Shown: positions 32,990-42,440 of the stretch, in pieces | Numbering within the stretch: the first letter of the stretch is position 1 | How the letters are laid out: every line of letters begins with the position of its first letter | Assembly: GCF_023555005.1 (NCBI RefSeq) | Contig: NZ_JAMJPJ010000028.1 | Coordinates: forward strand, 1 to 48,733 | DNA length: 48,733 bases | Source: Halomonas llamarensis | Lineage (GTDB): Bacteria > Pseudomonadota > Gammaproteobacteria > Pseudomonadales > Halomonadaceae | Direction: 5' to 3' | Notes under the pieces: model-generated | Told to the model about the DNA's origin: nothing | Seen by the model: the letters and a program-made list of their open reading frames with translations, nothing else | The model's database searches: none | Translations under genes and position numbers: made by a program

Positions 32990-33538
32990 ATGGCGTTAAC
33001 GTGGATCGATGCGCTGTTTTTAGCCGTTTTAGCGTTGTCGATGCTCGCGGGCTTTGTCCGCGGGCTGGTACGTGAAGCGCTCGGGCTTGCGGCATGGGTC
33101 GTGGCGCTTTTGGTCGCCCGTGTTCTCGCTGAACCGGTTGCCGAACTTATGACCGGCTTTATCGAGAGCTTTGATGCACGTTTAGTTCTCGCTTTTGTAT
33201 TGGTGATCTTTGCCGTGATCCTACTGTGCGGCATTGTCATTCGTGGTGTGCACGCAGCCGTGGTATGGGTGGGAATGGGGTTCTTAAACCGCCTGGCGGG
33301 TGCTGCGTTCGGCGCCGCCCGTGGTGCGGCCATTTTGCTCGTTGCCACCATTTTGATCACACTAACACCGTTGATGGAGCTGCAGGCGTGGCAGCAGGCG
33401 TCATTGCGCCCAAGTTTTGAGCAATTACGTGATTGGGCCGTCAGTCAGCTCGATCAGTGGGAGGGGAGTTTGCCCCAAGCGCCCGATTCGTTAAGCGAAA
33501 TACCGCTACCGGATTTTCGTCCACGCGACGAAGAGTAA
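32990..33538 (+). CDS. cvpA: CvpA family membrane protein
   Basis: A 182-residue protein with four hydrophobic helices and the N-terminal WIDALFLAVLALSMLAGFVRGLVREALGLAAW typical of CvpA (colicin V production protein), followed by RPSFEQLRDW. It sits 3 bases after dedD and 89 before purF, as in E. coli. Its biochemical role is not settled; links to envelope stress and colicin V export are known. Confidence 0.93.
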   Translation: MALTWIDALFLAVLALSMLAGFVRGLVREALGLAAWVVALLVARVLAEPVAELMTGFIESFDARLVLAFVLVIFAVILLCGIVIRGVHAAVVWVGMGFLNRLAGAAFGAARGAAILLVATILITLTPLMELQAWQQASLRPSFEQLRDWAVSQLDQWEGSLPQAPDSLSEIPLPDFRPRDEE

Positions 33539-33627
33539 GTGGAGCGTGGCTTTTGCGTTTCGGCGAAGTAACGTTTCTTAATCGTTGGCTTAACACTAAG
33601 CCTGGGTATCAAGCGAGGTAAGACAGT

Positions 33628-35148
33628 ATGTGCGGTATAGTGGGCCTTCTGGCCAAGCAGGCGGTGAATCAGGCAATTTATGATGCCTTGACCGTACTAC
33701 AGCATCGGGGCCAGGACGCTGCCGGGATGATGACCTGGAGCGAAGGACGCTTTTTACTGCGCAAGAGCAACGGTCTTGTGCGTGATGTCTTCCATACTCG
33801 CCATATGGCGCGTTTGAAGGGTAACCTAGGCATTGGTCATATACGCTACCCAACGGCGGGTTCGTCCAGCGAGGCCGAGTCACAGCCGTTTTATGTCAAC
33901 TCGCCCTACGGTATCGCGTTGGCCCACAACGGCAACCTGACCAACTCTGAGCAGCTCAAGCAAGAGCTTTTCTCTACCGATCTTCGCCACATCAATACCA
34001 GTTCCGACTCCGAAGTGCTGCTCAATGTGTTTGCCCACGAGTTAGGCAAGCAAGGGTTACATTTAGAAGCCGAAGATATTTTCGATGCTGTCCGCCGGGT
34101 GCACCGTCGCTGTAAAGGCGGCTATGCCGCTGTGGCGATCATTAACGGCTTTGGCATGGTGGCATTTCGCGACCCCCACGGTATTCGCCCGGTCGTGTTT
34201 GGCACCCGCGAGCATGAAGGCCAGCACGAGGTGATGATTGCGTCTGAGTCCGTTGCCCTTGATGTGGGTGGCTTTGAGTTAGTGCGAGATCTTTCGCCGG
34301 GTGAGGCGATATTTGTCGATATGGAAGGCACTATCCATACGCAGGTATGTGCGGATCGCCCGCTGCTACGTTCGTGCATTTTTGAGCATGTCTACCTGGC
34401 GCGGCCTGACTCTATTCTTGATGGCGCCTATGTTTACGGCACACGGATGCAGATGGGACGTAAGCTTGGGGATCGCATTCTCAACGAGTGGCCCGAGCAC
34501 GATATCGATGTAGTGATTCCCATTCCCGATACCTCGCGCACTTCGGCGCTGGAGATGGCCCAGCATCTGGGCGTGACCTATCGCGAAGGTTTTATGAAGA
34601 ATCGCTACATCGGCCGCACGTTTATCATGCCAGGACAGACCCAGCGTAAAAAGTCTGTGCGTCAAAAGCTCAATGCCATTGATATCGAGTTTAAAGACAA
34701 AAACGTATTGTTAGTGGACGATTCGATTGTGCGGGGGACAACCTGCAAACAGATTATTCTAATGGCCCGCGATGCGGGAGCGCGCAATGTTTACTTTGCT
34801 TCTGCCGCGCCACCGGTACGCTACCCGAACGTGTATGGCATTGATATGCCCGTTGCTTCCGAGCTCATCGCCCATGGGCGTAGCGAAGCGGAAGTGGGCG
34901 AGTTGATTGGCGCTGATCGCATTTTTTATCAAGATTTAGACGATTTGAAAGCGGCGTGTCGCGAAGTGAACCCTGCGTTTGACGGTTTTGATTGTTCTGT
35001 CTTTGATGGCAATTACGTCACCGATGATATTGATGAAGCGTATCTTCAAGCGCTTGAGGCAAGCCGCAATGATGCTGCCAAAGACAATAGCGCGGGAGAC
35101 CACGCGTTAGTGGATATGCACAATCAGGATGACGACCTCGACGATTGA
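33628..35148 (+). CDS. purF: Amidophosphoribosyltransferase
   Basis: A 506-residue enzyme for the first step of purine synthesis, making phosphoribosylamine from PRPP and glutamine. Cys2 (MCGIVG) is the N-terminal glutaminase nucleophile; [15 protein letters not shown] and DSEVLLN belong to that domain. The PRPP motif [18 protein letters not shown] marks the transferase domain. The Asp-rich C-terminus is a halophile-type extension. Confidence 0.96.
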   Translation: MCGIVGLLAKQAVNQAIYDALTVLQHRGQDAAGMMTWSEGRFLLRKSNGLVRDVFHTRHMARLKGNLGIGHIRYPTAGSSSEAESQPFYVNSPYGIALAHNGNLTNSEQLKQELFSTDLRHINTSSDSEVLLNVFAHELGKQGLHLEAEDIFDAVRRVHRRCKGGYAAVAIINGFGMVAFRDPHGIRPVVFGTREHEGQHEVMIASESVALDVGGFELVRDLSPGEAIFVDMEGTIHTQVCADRPLLRSCIFEHVYLARPDSILDGAYVYGTRMQMGRKLGDRILNEWPEHDIDVVIPIPDTSRTSALEMAQHLGVTYREGFMKNRYIGRTFIMPGQTQRKKSVRQKLNAIDIEFKDKNVLLVDDSIVRGTTCKQIILMARDAGARNVYFASAAPPVRYPNVYGIDMPVASELIAHGRSEAEVGELIGADRIFYQDLDDLKAACREVNPAFDGFDCSVFDGNYVTDDIDEAYLQALEASRNDAAKDNSAGDHALVDMHNQDDDLDD

Positions 35149-35196
35149 TTTCAGGGGCTTGTTTTACGTTATGCGTCGCGGCGAGGAGAGATTAAA

Positions 35197-36393
35197 ATGC
35201 AAGATGATACGGTAGAGCCGTCATGGTCACTGGAAACATTGGCCATTCGTGCCGGTCATGAGCGTACCGCCGAACAAGAGCATTCTGAGCCGATTTTCCC
35301 GACTTCTAGCTTTGTGTACGGCAGTGCTGCTGAGGCGGCGCGGAAGTTTGGTGGCGAAGAGCCGGGCAATGTGTATTCACGCTTTACCAACCCAACGGTG
35401 CGCACGTTTGAAAAACGTCTTGCTGCGCTTGAGGGCGGGGAACGCTGTGTGGCGACAAGCTCTGGTATGTCTGCGATTTTGTCGACAGCACTTGCGCTTT
35501 TGCAGGCTGGTGATGAAATTGTCGCATCGCGCTCGCTGTTTGGCTCCACGGTCAGTTTATTTGATAAGTATTTGGGAAAATTAGGCATTACCACCCGCTA
35601 CGTGGAACTTTCCGATCTTAGCGCGTGGGAAGCCGCCATTACGCCTGCGACTAAGTTGCTATTTGCGGAAACGCCATCGAACCCGCTTTCGGAAATTGCT
35701 GATATTACGGCACTCGCGGTGCTGGCAAAACGTCACGGTGCCTTATTGGCGATTGATAACTGCTTTTTAACCCCGGCATTGCAGCAACCACTGGCGCTTG
35801 GCGCTGATTTGATTATCCACTCGGCGACTAAATATTTGGATGGTCAAGGGCGAGCAGTAGGTGGTGCGGTAGTGGGTAGTCATCAGCTCTTAGAAGAGGT
35901 TTTCGGCGTGGTGCGGACTTGCGGACCGTGCTTGAGCCCGTTTAACGCCTGGGTGTTTACCAAAGGATTAGAGACACTATCGCTGCGGATGAACGCACAC
36001 TGCGAGAATACGCAACAGCTGGCGCAGTGGCTTGAACAGCACCCGAGCGTGGCGTGTGTGTATTACAGTGGATTGGAGGATCATCCCCAACACGCGCTCG
36101 CCAAGCAGCAGCAAAAAGGCTTTGGCGCGGTGTTGGGGTTTGAAGTCAACGGTGGCCAAGCCGCCGCCTGGCAGGTCATTGATGCCACGCAAATGGTGTC
36201 CATCACCGGCAATTTGGGTGATGTGAAAACCACTATCACGCACCCAGCAACAACGACTCACGGGCGCCTTTCCGATGCACAAAAAATGGCCTCAGGGATT
36301 ACCCCGGGGTTAATACGTGTAGCGGTAGGGCTTGAGAGCCAAGGTGATATTCAGCGAGATTTAGCCCGAGGGCTCGATCAACTAACGCGTTAA
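35197..36393 (+). CDS. metZ: O-succinylhomoserine sulfhydrylase
   Basis: A 398-residue Cys/Met-metabolism PLP enzyme that makes homocysteine directly from O-succinylhomoserine and sulfide. Features: YSRFTNPTVRTFEKRLAALE, SSGMSAI, the PLP Lys in HSATKYLDGQGR, and SLGDVKT-like SITGNLGDVKTTITHPATTTH. Placement after purF matches pseudomonads and halomonads. MetB/MetC-type alternatives are less likely given the DGQGR loop and synteny. Confidence 0.92.
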   Translation: MQDDTVEPSWSLETLAIRAGHERTAEQEHSEPIFPTSSFVYGSAAEAARKFGGEEPGNVYSRFTNPTVRTFEKRLAALEGGERCVATSSGMSAILSTALALLQAGDEIVASRSLFGSTVSLFDKYLGKLGITTRYVELSDLSAWEAAITPATKLLFAETPSNPLSEIADITALAVLAKRHGALLAIDNCFLTPALQQPLALGADLIIHSATKYLDGQGRAVGGAVVGSHQLLEEVFGVVRTCGPCLSPFNAWVFTKGLETLSLRMNAHCENTQQLAQWLEQHPSVACVYYSGLEDHPQHALAKQQQKGFGAVLGFEVNGGQAAAWQVIDATQMVSITGNLGDVKTTITHPATTTHGRLSDAQKMASGITPGLIRVAVGLESQGDIQRDLARGLDQLTR

Positions 36394-36627
36394 GCGTGGT
36401 TTACATCAACCGGGACTCGATTCACTGACTGGCATTTTTTGGCCGGGTGACCGTATTAGCTAAACGTGGTCATCCGCCCGTCGCTCACTGATCTAATACT
36501 GAAGGTGGATAGGTAGCCTCAATTAAGCGTTTAGTGTCAGGGCTTCACTGTCAAGGTGTGGTTCACTATACGCTGAATCAAACTGGGCAGCGAGACAACC
36601 AATGCAGACGGGGATTGAAGCGGCCGA
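36394..36627. other. Intergenic after metZ
   Basis: No intact gene, no clear intrinsic terminator, no RNA gene recognised. It runs into the EAL-domain remnant. Confidence 0.4.
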
Positions 36628-36845
36628 TATTTTTCGGCAGTTGGCTTATTGGCTCAGCACGTTGCGGAACTGATAAAGGCGTGCCCGCATCGGCATTGGC
36701 TCTGGCACTCACTGAGAGTGATTTTATGCGCGACCCCGACCAGGCGGTCGAGATTGCCCAGAGGATGCGCGCCACGGGGTATGCCCTGTTGGTTCGGCCA
36801 CCTATTGCCGGCGGATGAGTTTGCCGCGCGGTGGTTAGCACCATA
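36628..36845 (+). pseudogene. Remnant of an EAL-domain (cyclic-di-GMP phosphodiesterase) gene
   Basis: Pieces of one EAL domain appear in shifting frames: LAQHVAELIKAC (from 36649), then after a frameshift VPASALALALTESDFMRDPDQ and AVEIAQRMRATGY (36683-36781), then in another frame LPADEFAARWLAP (ending 36845), the usual end of EAL proteins. The middle of the domain, with the DDFGTG metal-binding segment, is deleted, and the EAL signature itself is also absent. Two frameshifts plus a deletion make it non-functional. It lies between metZ and the phosphonate locus. Confidence 0.72.
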
Positions 36846-36925
36846 AGCCCTTATGATCGTCATCGCTCTGTCATCATATTTGGCATATCCTACGCGCCGC
36901 CAACCCGCGATGAAAGGAGTGCCCC

Positions 36926-37651
36926 ATGCGCCTGGCCCTGTTTGATCTTGACGACACCCTCCTGGATGGAGACTGCAGCGACCGCTGGAATTTATGGATG
37001 ATAGAGCAAGGTTGGATCAGCGATGCCGAGGCCTTTATGGCCCGTGCTGAAAAGATGCACCAGGCCTATCACGCAGGCAAATTAAAGCTGGAAGAGTATC
37101 TAGCCATGACCTTGGCCCCCCTGCGCGGGCGCCGGGTAAAAGATGTGCAAAAAGAGGTTGAGCGGTTTGTTGCCACCCACCTGCAGCCGCGTATTTTTGA
37201 ACAGGCCTGGGCCTGCCTGGAAGCGCATCGTAAGGCTGGCGATACGCTGGTGCTGATTTCTGCTTCTTCGCGTCACCTGGTCGAGCCGATTGCGACCACT
37301 CTGGGCATTGAACACGTGCTGGCGTTAGAGCTCAGCGTGGAGCACGGCATCAATGAAGACGCGCGCTATACCGGCGGCAGCGAAGGTATCTTTACCTATC
37401 GTGGCGGTAAGGTGCTGCGTTTGAAGCAGTGGTTGGCCGAACATCAGATCACCCCCAGCCACACCACCTTCTACTCAGACTCCCGCAATGATTTACCGCT
37501 ACTGCAATATGTCGATTGCCCCGTGGCGGTTAACCCAGACCCGGTACTGGCCGAGGTTGCTAGCGTAGAAGGCTGGCGGCGCTTAGACTGGCGGACGTCC
37601 CCAAGCGCTTCGTCGCCTAACGCTTTGCCAGGAAAATCGGTGCATGTCTGA
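36926..37651 (+). CDS. HAD-IB family phosphatase
   Basis: A 241-residue haloacid-dehalogenase-type hydrolase. Motif I is LALFDLDDTLLDGD (nucleophile Asp7, acid Asp9), motif II LVLISASSRHLVEP, and the Mg-binding motif III YSDSRNDLPLL; the insert between I and II gives a SerB-like helical cap. Substrate unknown; phosphoserine or another small phosphomonoester would fit. AAAGGAG precedes the ATG. It overlaps phnR by 8 bases and so may be co-expressed, but similar genes are found beside metZ-type loci without phn genes. Confidence 0.88.
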   Translation: MRLALFDLDDTLLDGDCSDRWNLWMIEQGWISDAEAFMARAEKMHQAYHAGKLKLEEYLAMTLAPLRGRRVKDVQKEVERFVATHLQPRIFEQAWACLEAHRKAGDTLVLISASSRHLVEPIATTLGIEHVLALELSVEHGINEDARYTGGSEGIFTYRGGKVLRLKQWLAEHQITPSHTTFYSDSRNDLPLLQYVDCPVAVNPDPVLAEVASVEGWRRLDWRTSPSASSPNALPGKSVHV

Positions 37652-38354
37652 CGCCTACTATTTACAGTTAACTGAACAGCTCCGCACCTTGATCGACCAA
37701 AACGCCGCCCAGTGGGAAGGCAAACTCCCCGCCGAGCGGTCATTGGCCGAACGCTTTGCCACCACCCGCGTCACCTTGCGCCAAGCACTTTCTCAGTTGG
37801 AGGGGGAGGGCCTGATCCACCGCAGCAACCGGCGTGGCTGGTTTATTTCCCCCGCCCGGTTAGTCTACGACCCTACCCGTGACGCGGGCTTTAACGACTA
37901 TGTGCGCGCCCAGGGGCGGCAGCCACGCACCGCTGTGTTGAAGCTGGAAGCCCGCGTTCACCCGCCCGCCGCTCGGGCGCTGGGCCTGCCGGATGACCAG
38001 CCGTTTCACCATATTCGCCGCCGCCGCTATGTGGATGACCGCGCAGTGCTGGTGGAATCCCTTTGGGTGGTGCCCGAGCGCGCCCCAGAGTTGCTGGAGA
38101 TCTACGCCGGTCAGTCGCTGTGGGGACTGCTACGCGAGCGCTGGGGGCATTTTCTCGCCAACCGCTCGATCCGTATGGTCTCGGAAGCGCTTTCACCGAT
38201 GGATGCCGAAGAGCTGCTGGTAGCACCCGGTACGGCGGGGCTGAATATTAACCGTGCTATTTTAGACGACCAGCAGCGCCCTATTGAGTACGACGAAGAG
38301 CACTGGCTGCATGATTCCCTCTGTATCAGCGTGGAACTCTCCGGCCAGCAATAG
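37644..38354 (+). CDS. phnR: GntR/HutC-family regulator of the phosphonate locus
   Basis: A 236-residue regulator: N-terminal winged HTH (about 10-70; LPAERSLAERFATTRVTLRQALSQLEGEGLIHRS) and a C-terminal UTRA ligand domain (about 85-230; HHIRRRRYVDDRAVLVESLW). UTRA regulators sense small metabolites; PhnR types respond to phosphonate compounds. Two copies of TGGTNTANACCA (one inverted relative to the other), a classic HutC-subfamily operator shape, lie before phnS and phnW and are the likely targets. Overlaps the HAD gene. Confidence 0.88.
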   Translation: MSDAYYLQLTEQLRTLIDQNAAQWEGKLPAERSLAERFATTRVTLRQALSQLEGEGLIHRSNRRGWFISPARLVYDPTRDAGFNDYVRAQGRQPRTAVLKLEARVHPPAARALGLPDDQPFHHIRRRRYVDDRAVLVESLWVVPERAPELLEIYAGQSLWGLLRERWGHFLANRSIRMVSEALSPMDAEELLVAPGTAGLNINRAILDDQQRPIEYDEEHWLHDSLCISVELSGQQ

Positions 38355-38440
38355 CGGCGATCACCTCAACGCCTACACCACTACTTAAAAAAACGTTCAA
38401 ATAAGCGTCATTGCGCTGTCATTTATTGGCGGCAAACTTC

Positions 38441-38452
38441 TGGTCTATACCA
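38441..38452. promoter_or_regulatory. PhnR-type operator before phnS
   Basis: TGGTCTATACCA, 21 bases before the phnS start, has the half-site symmetry TGGT/ACCA of HutC-family operators. The exact reverse complement occurs before phnW. A -10-like TATACC overlaps its right half, with a possible -35 (TTATTG) 17 bases upstream. Confidence 0.75.
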
Positions 38453-38473
38453 ATCGATCGGGAGACCACTATC

Positions 38474-39508
38474 ATGATGCCACGCCGTTTATTCCCCTCT
38501 ACCTTGCTCGCGGGTGCCGCAGCCGTTGCACTTGCTTCAAATGCCCAGGCCACTGAACTGACGGTGTATACCGCCGTTGAGTCCGACGACCTGCAAAAAT
38601 ACGCCGAACGCTTCAATGCGGCCCACCCGGATATCGAGATTAACTGGGTACGCGACTCCACCGGGGTAATTACCGCCCGCCTGCTCGCAGAGAAAGACAA
38701 CCCCCAGGCTGATGTGATTTGGGGCCTGGCTGCCACCAGTCTGCTGGTACTAGAAGACGAAGGCATGCTTGAGCGCTATGCCCCCGCAGGTGTTGAAAAC
38801 CTGGATCCGAAATTTGTCGATGCGGCCTATCGCGACGGCGAAGACCCGGCTTGGGTGGGCATGGACGCCTGGGTAGCGGCCATCTGCTACAACACCATTG
38901 AGGGCGAGCGCCAGGGCGTGCCCATGCCGACCTCCTGGGAAGACCTGACCCAGCCTGAGTTTGAAGACCATGTGATCATGCCTAACCCCAACTCGTCGGG
39001 GACTGGTTACCTGGATGTGGCCAGCTGGCTACAACTATGGGGCGAGGAGCAGGGCTGGGACTATATGGATCGCCTGCATAACAATATTGCCCGCTACACC
39101 CATTCGGGCTCCGCGCCCTGCAGCTTGGCCGCCACCGGTGAAACTGTGGTCGGCGTGTCATTTGCCTTCCGCGGTGCACGCCTAAAATCACAGGGTGCGC
39201 CGATTGAGATTGTCTTCCCTGAAGAGGGCTTGGGCTGGGATATGGAAGCTTCCGCGATGGTGGCCGGTACCGACAAGCAAGAAGCAGCGCAAACGCTACT
39301 GGATTGGTCGATCTCACGGGAGGCCAACGAGCTGTATAACGAAGGCTATGCGGTGGTGGCCTACCCCGGCGTGGCACAGCCCATCGACAACTACCCTGCA
39401 GACATCACCGAGCGCATGATCGACGCCGACTTTAAGTGGGCGGCCGTGAACCGCGAGCGCGTACTGGCCGAGTGGCAGCGTCGCTACGACGGTAAAACTG
39501 AACAATAA
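38474..39508 (+). CDS. phnS: 2-aminoethylphosphonate ABC transporter, binding protein
   Basis: A 344-residue periplasmic iron-type (Fbp-like) binding protein of the PhnS2 group. Signal peptide 1-26 ending NAQA. ELTVYTAVESDDLQKYAERFN opens the mature protein; ADVIWGLAATSLL, GYLDVASWLQLWGEEQGW and YPADITERMIDADFKWAA are typical of AEP-associated members. GGAG upstream supports the ATG at 38474; the frame continues upstream through the operator and is not coding there. A stem-loop follows the gene. Confidence 0.88.
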   Translation: MMPRRLFPSTLLAGAAAVALASNAQATELTVYTAVESDDLQKYAERFNAAHPDIEINWVRDSTGVITARLLAEKDNPQADVIWGLAATSLLVLEDEGMLERYAPAGVENLDPKFVDAAYRDGEDPAWVGMDAWVAAICYNTIEGERQGVPMPTSWEDLTQPEFEDHVIMPNPNSSGTGYLDVASWLQLWGEEQGWDYMDRLHNNIARYTHSGSAPCSLAATGETVVGVSFAFRGARLKSQGAPIEIVFPEEGLGWDMEASAMVAGTDKQEAAQTLLDWSISREANELYNEGYAVVAYPGVAQPIDNYPADITERMIDADFKWAAVNRERVLAEWQRRYDGKTEQ

Positions 39509-39528
39509 GCGGCGATTCGCGATCAGTT

Positions 39529-39550
39529 GCCCCGGCTTAAACGCCGGGGC
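39529..39550 (+). promoter_or_regulatory. Intercistronic stem-loop between phnS and phnT
   Basis: GCCCCGGC, TTAAAC, GCCGGGGC: a perfect 8-base-pair GC stem with a 6-base loop and no T-run. It ends 2 bases before the phnT Shine-Dalgarno (GGAG). Such structures often protect the binding-protein mRNA from 3' decay so that it exceeds the rest of the transporter. Confidence 0.7.
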
Positions 39551-39561
39551 TTGGAGATGTT

Positions 39562-40686
39562 ATGCACACCACCATGACGTCGCTGCTGGCGGCTGACTCG
39601 CCAGCGGTGATGACCCCCACAACGCCGCACTTACGTATCGACGCCGTCACCAAGCAGTTTGGAAACTTCACTGCGCTGGAAGGTATTTCCCTGACCATTA
39701 ACGAGGGGGAGTTTGTCTGCTTTTTGGGCCCCTCCGGCTGCGGCAAAACCACCCTGCTGCGTACCATTGCAGGGCTAACCCAGCAAACGTCGGGTACGCT
39801 GATTCAGCGCGACAAGGATATTTCCCGGCTGCCCACCCAAGCGCGAGACTTCGGCATTGTGTTCCAGTCCTATGCGCTGTTTCCCAATCTGACGGTGTTT
39901 AACAATATCGCCTATGGGCTGCGCAACCGCCGGGATGACCGGGCGCGTATCGACAAGCGGGTCGCCGAACTGCTCGCCCTGGTGAACCTGACCGGCAGCG
40001 AACACAAGTACCCGGCGGCGCTGTCTGGTGGCCAGCAGCAGCGGGTGGCCCTGGCGCGGGCACTGGCCACCGAACCAGGATTGTTACTACTGGATGAACC
40101 CCTCTCGGCGCTGGACGCCCGTGTGCGCGGCCATCTACGCAGCCAGATCAAAGCCCTCCAGGCGCGCCTGGGGGTGACCACGATCATGGTCACCCATGAC
40201 CAGGAAGAGGCGCTGACCATGGCCGACCGCATTGTGGTGATGAACCACGGCGTGATTGAGCAAGTGGGCACCCCGGCCGAGATCTATCACCAGCCTGCCA
40301 GCGCCTTTGTGGCCTCGTTTATTGGCAGTATGAACTTCCTGGAAGTGACCGCACAGGGCAATAACCGAGCGTTATTGGGTACCACGCCCTGCGCCTGCCT
40401 GCCGCATATCCTGGAGGCGTCCCAGGCCGCCCAGCTGGCTATCCGGCCGGAAGCCGTGGCCCTAAGCCATGAAGCGGGAGCGCTGAAGGGAGAAGTCATT
40501 GGCATCGAGTTTTTAGGTCCCTTTCAGCGGGTCACTCTGCGCCTAACGGAAGCCGATCAAACGCTAATTGCCGATGTGCCCAGCCGGGATAGTAGTGACC
40601 TAAGCCTGTTTGTGGGGCAGATGCTATCGATTCACCTGCCCACGGAAGCCGCCCGCCTGTACCCCGCAGGGAGCAGCCAGCAATGA
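39562..40686 (+). CDS. phnT: 2-aminoethylphosphonate ABC transporter, ATPase
   Basis: A 374-residue ABC ATPase of the CysA/PotA kind. Walker A LGPSGCGKTTLLRT, Q-loop FQSYALFPNLTVF, signature LSGGQQQRVALARAL, Walker B LLLLDEPLSALDA and the switch His in MVTHDQEEAL are all present. The C-terminal TOBE-type domain begins around residue 245. The start is preceded by GGAG; the stop overlaps the permease gene start (ATGA). Confidence 0.93.
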   Translation: MHTTMTSLLAADSPAVMTPTTPHLRIDAVTKQFGNFTALEGISLTINEGEFVCFLGPSGCGKTTLLRTIAGLTQQTSGTLIQRDKDISRLPTQARDFGIVFQSYALFPNLTVFNNIAYGLRNRRDDRARIDKRVAELLALVNLTGSEHKYPAALSGGQQQRVALARALATEPGLLLLDEPLSALDARVRGHLRSQIKALQARLGVTTIMVTHDQEEALTMADRIVVMNHGVIEQVGTPAEIYHQPASAFVASFIGSMNFLEVTAQGNNRALLGTTPCACLPHILEASQAAQLAIRPEAVALSHEAGALKGEVIGIEFLGPFQRVTLRLTEADQTLIADVPSRDSSDLSLFVGQMLSIHLPTEAARLYPAGSSQQ

Positions 40687-42377
40687 TCGCCAACGCCTTC
40701 TCAACGTCGTTAACCAGGCCGTCGCTGGAGTCATTGATTCGTTTGTTGGCACTCCTCGCCGGGGTCGCCTTGCTGGTGGTGGGCCTGCTGTTTCCGCTGG
40801 TGGCCATGCTGGTTAAAAGCCTGCAGGACCGTGCCGGTGACTTCATCGGCCTGGCCAACTTTGTTGACTATTTTCAAACCCCCGCGCTGGTCAATTCGAT
40901 TGTCAACTCGTTGCGGGTGGCGCTGATGACTACCGCAGTGGTGGTCGGCTTGGCGTTTCTATGCGCCTACGGGATTACCCGCACCTGCATGCCGGGCAAG
41001 CGGCTGTTTCGCATGCTGGCGATTCTGCCTATTCTGGCGCCGTCGCTGCTGCCCGCCATTAGTCTGGTTTACCTGTTCGGCAACCAGGGGTTTCTGCGCG
41101 ACGTGTTGGCGGGCCAGTCGATTTATGGGCCAATTGGCATTGTGATGGGCATGAGCTTCTGGATATTCCCCCACGCGCTGATGCTGCTGACCACCGCGCT
41201 AACCAACAGCGATGCGCGGCTCTACGAAGCGGCCGAAGCGCTGGGCACCCCCAAGTGGCGGACGTTTCTGACCATTACGTTGCCTGGTGTGCGCTACGGG
41301 CTGATTTCCTGCCTGTTTGTGGTGTTCACCCTGGCGATTACCGACTTTGGCGTACCGAAAATCATCGGTGGTCAGTTCAGCGTGCTGGCCACCGATGTCT
41401 ACCGTCAGGTCGTCGGCCAGCAGAACTTTCAGATGGGCGCGGTAGTCAGCGTGATTCTGCTGCTACCCGCAGTGCTGTCGTTTATCGTTGATCGCTGGAT
41501 ACAGCGCCGTCAGGTGGCCCAGCTCTCGGCCCGGGCAGTGCCGTGGCAGCCCACCCCCAGCCCGCTGCGGGACTGGGTATTTACGCTACTCTGCTACGCG
41601 GTGGCCGGTGCCATTGTGTTGGTGATCGGCACCGCGGTGTATGCCTCGCTGGTACAGTTTTGGCCCTACAACTTATCGATCACCTTTGAACACTATACCT
41701 TTCAAGGCATGGCCGATGGCGGCTGGGGAGCGTGGTTTAACTCGCTCAAGCTTGCCTTTAGCGTGGCGCTGGTGGGCACGCTGGTGATCTTCTTTAATGC
41801 CTGGCTGATCGAAAAGAGCGAAGGTTACCGCCCGCTGCGCCAAGGGCTGCACTTTATGGCCATGCTGCCCATGGCGGTGCCCGGCATGGTGCTGGGGCTT
41901 GCCTATATCTTCTTCTTCAACCAGGCGGGTAATCCGTTTAACTGGCTATACGGCACGCTGATGATTCTGGTGCTTAATACCTTGATTCACTTTTACACCG
42001 TGTGTCACCTCACCTCGGTCACCGCGCTAAAACAGCTCGACCCCGAGTTTGAAGCGGTGGGAGCCTCACTTAAGGTACCGTTCTGGATCACGTTCAGCCG
42101 GGTGACGCTGCCGGTGTCGCTACCCGCGGTGCTGGATATATCGGTGTATCTGTTCGTCAATGCGATGACCACGGTGTCCGCGGTGGTGTTTCTCTATAAC
42201 AGCGACACGCGGCTGGCCTCTGTGGCGGTTCTCCATCTGGATGAAGCGGGCTACTTCGCCAGCGCTGCGGCTATGGCGGTGCTGATTTTCCTAACCTCGC
42301 TAGTGGTGAAGCTGCTTCACACAGTTCTTACTTATGTCCTATTAAACAACGCCCAGCGTTGGCGCATGGCGGGCTAG
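40683..42377 (+). CDS. phnU: 2-aminoethylphosphonate ABC transporter, fused double permease
   Basis: A 564-residue inner-membrane permease made of two binding-protein-dependent transport halves, each with about six helices. EAA-type loops are visible in EAAEALGTPKWRTFLTITLPGVRYG (first half) and EAVGASLKVPFWITFSRVTLPVS (second half). Salmonella has two separate genes, phnU and phnV; this is the fused type often called PhnU2. The start overlaps phnT, so the importer genes are coupled. Confidence 0.9.
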   Translation: MIANAFSTSLTRPSLESLIRLLALLAGVALLVVGLLFPLVAMLVKSLQDRAGDFIGLANFVDYFQTPALVNSIVNSLRVALMTTAVVVGLAFLCAYGITRTCMPGKRLFRMLAILPILAPSLLPAISLVYLFGNQGFLRDVLAGQSIYGPIGIVMGMSFWIFPHALMLLTTALTNSDARLYEAAEALGTPKWRTFLTITLPGVRYGLISCLFVVFTLAITDFGVPKIIGGQFSVLATDVYRQVVGQQNFQMGAVVSVILLLPAVLSFIVDRWIQRRQVAQLSARAVPWQPTPSPLRDWVFTLLCYAVAGAIVLVIGTAVYASLVQFWPYNLSITFEHYTFQGMADGGWGAWFNSLKLAFSVALVGTLVIFFNAWLIEKSEGYRPLRQGLHFMAMLPMAVPGMVLGLAYIFFFNQAGNPFNWLYGTLMILVLNTLIHFYTVCHLTSVTALKQLDPEFEAVGASLKVPFWITFSRVTLPVSLPAVLDISVYLFVNAMTTVSAVVFLYNSDTRLASVAVLHLDEAGYFASAAAMAVLIFLTSLVVKLLHTVLTYVLLNNAQRWRMAG

Positions 42378-42426
42378 GCAGCATCTAGACCGCCGTTGTG
42401 CTTGCGGTTAAAGTGTTTAAAAAATC

Positions 42427-42438
42427 TGGTATAGACCA
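42427..42438. promoter_or_regulatory. PhnR-type operator overlapping the phnW -10
   Basis: TGGTATAGACCA is the reverse complement of the phnS operator. It contains an extended -10 (TGG-TATAGA, hexamer 42430-42435) with a -35-like GTTAAA 17 bases upstream. The phnW ATG begins 2 bases after the operator, so a bound repressor would cover the promoter and the transcript would begin at or very near the ATG. No Shine-Dalgarno is seen. Confidence 0.7.
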
Positions 42439-42440
42439 AA

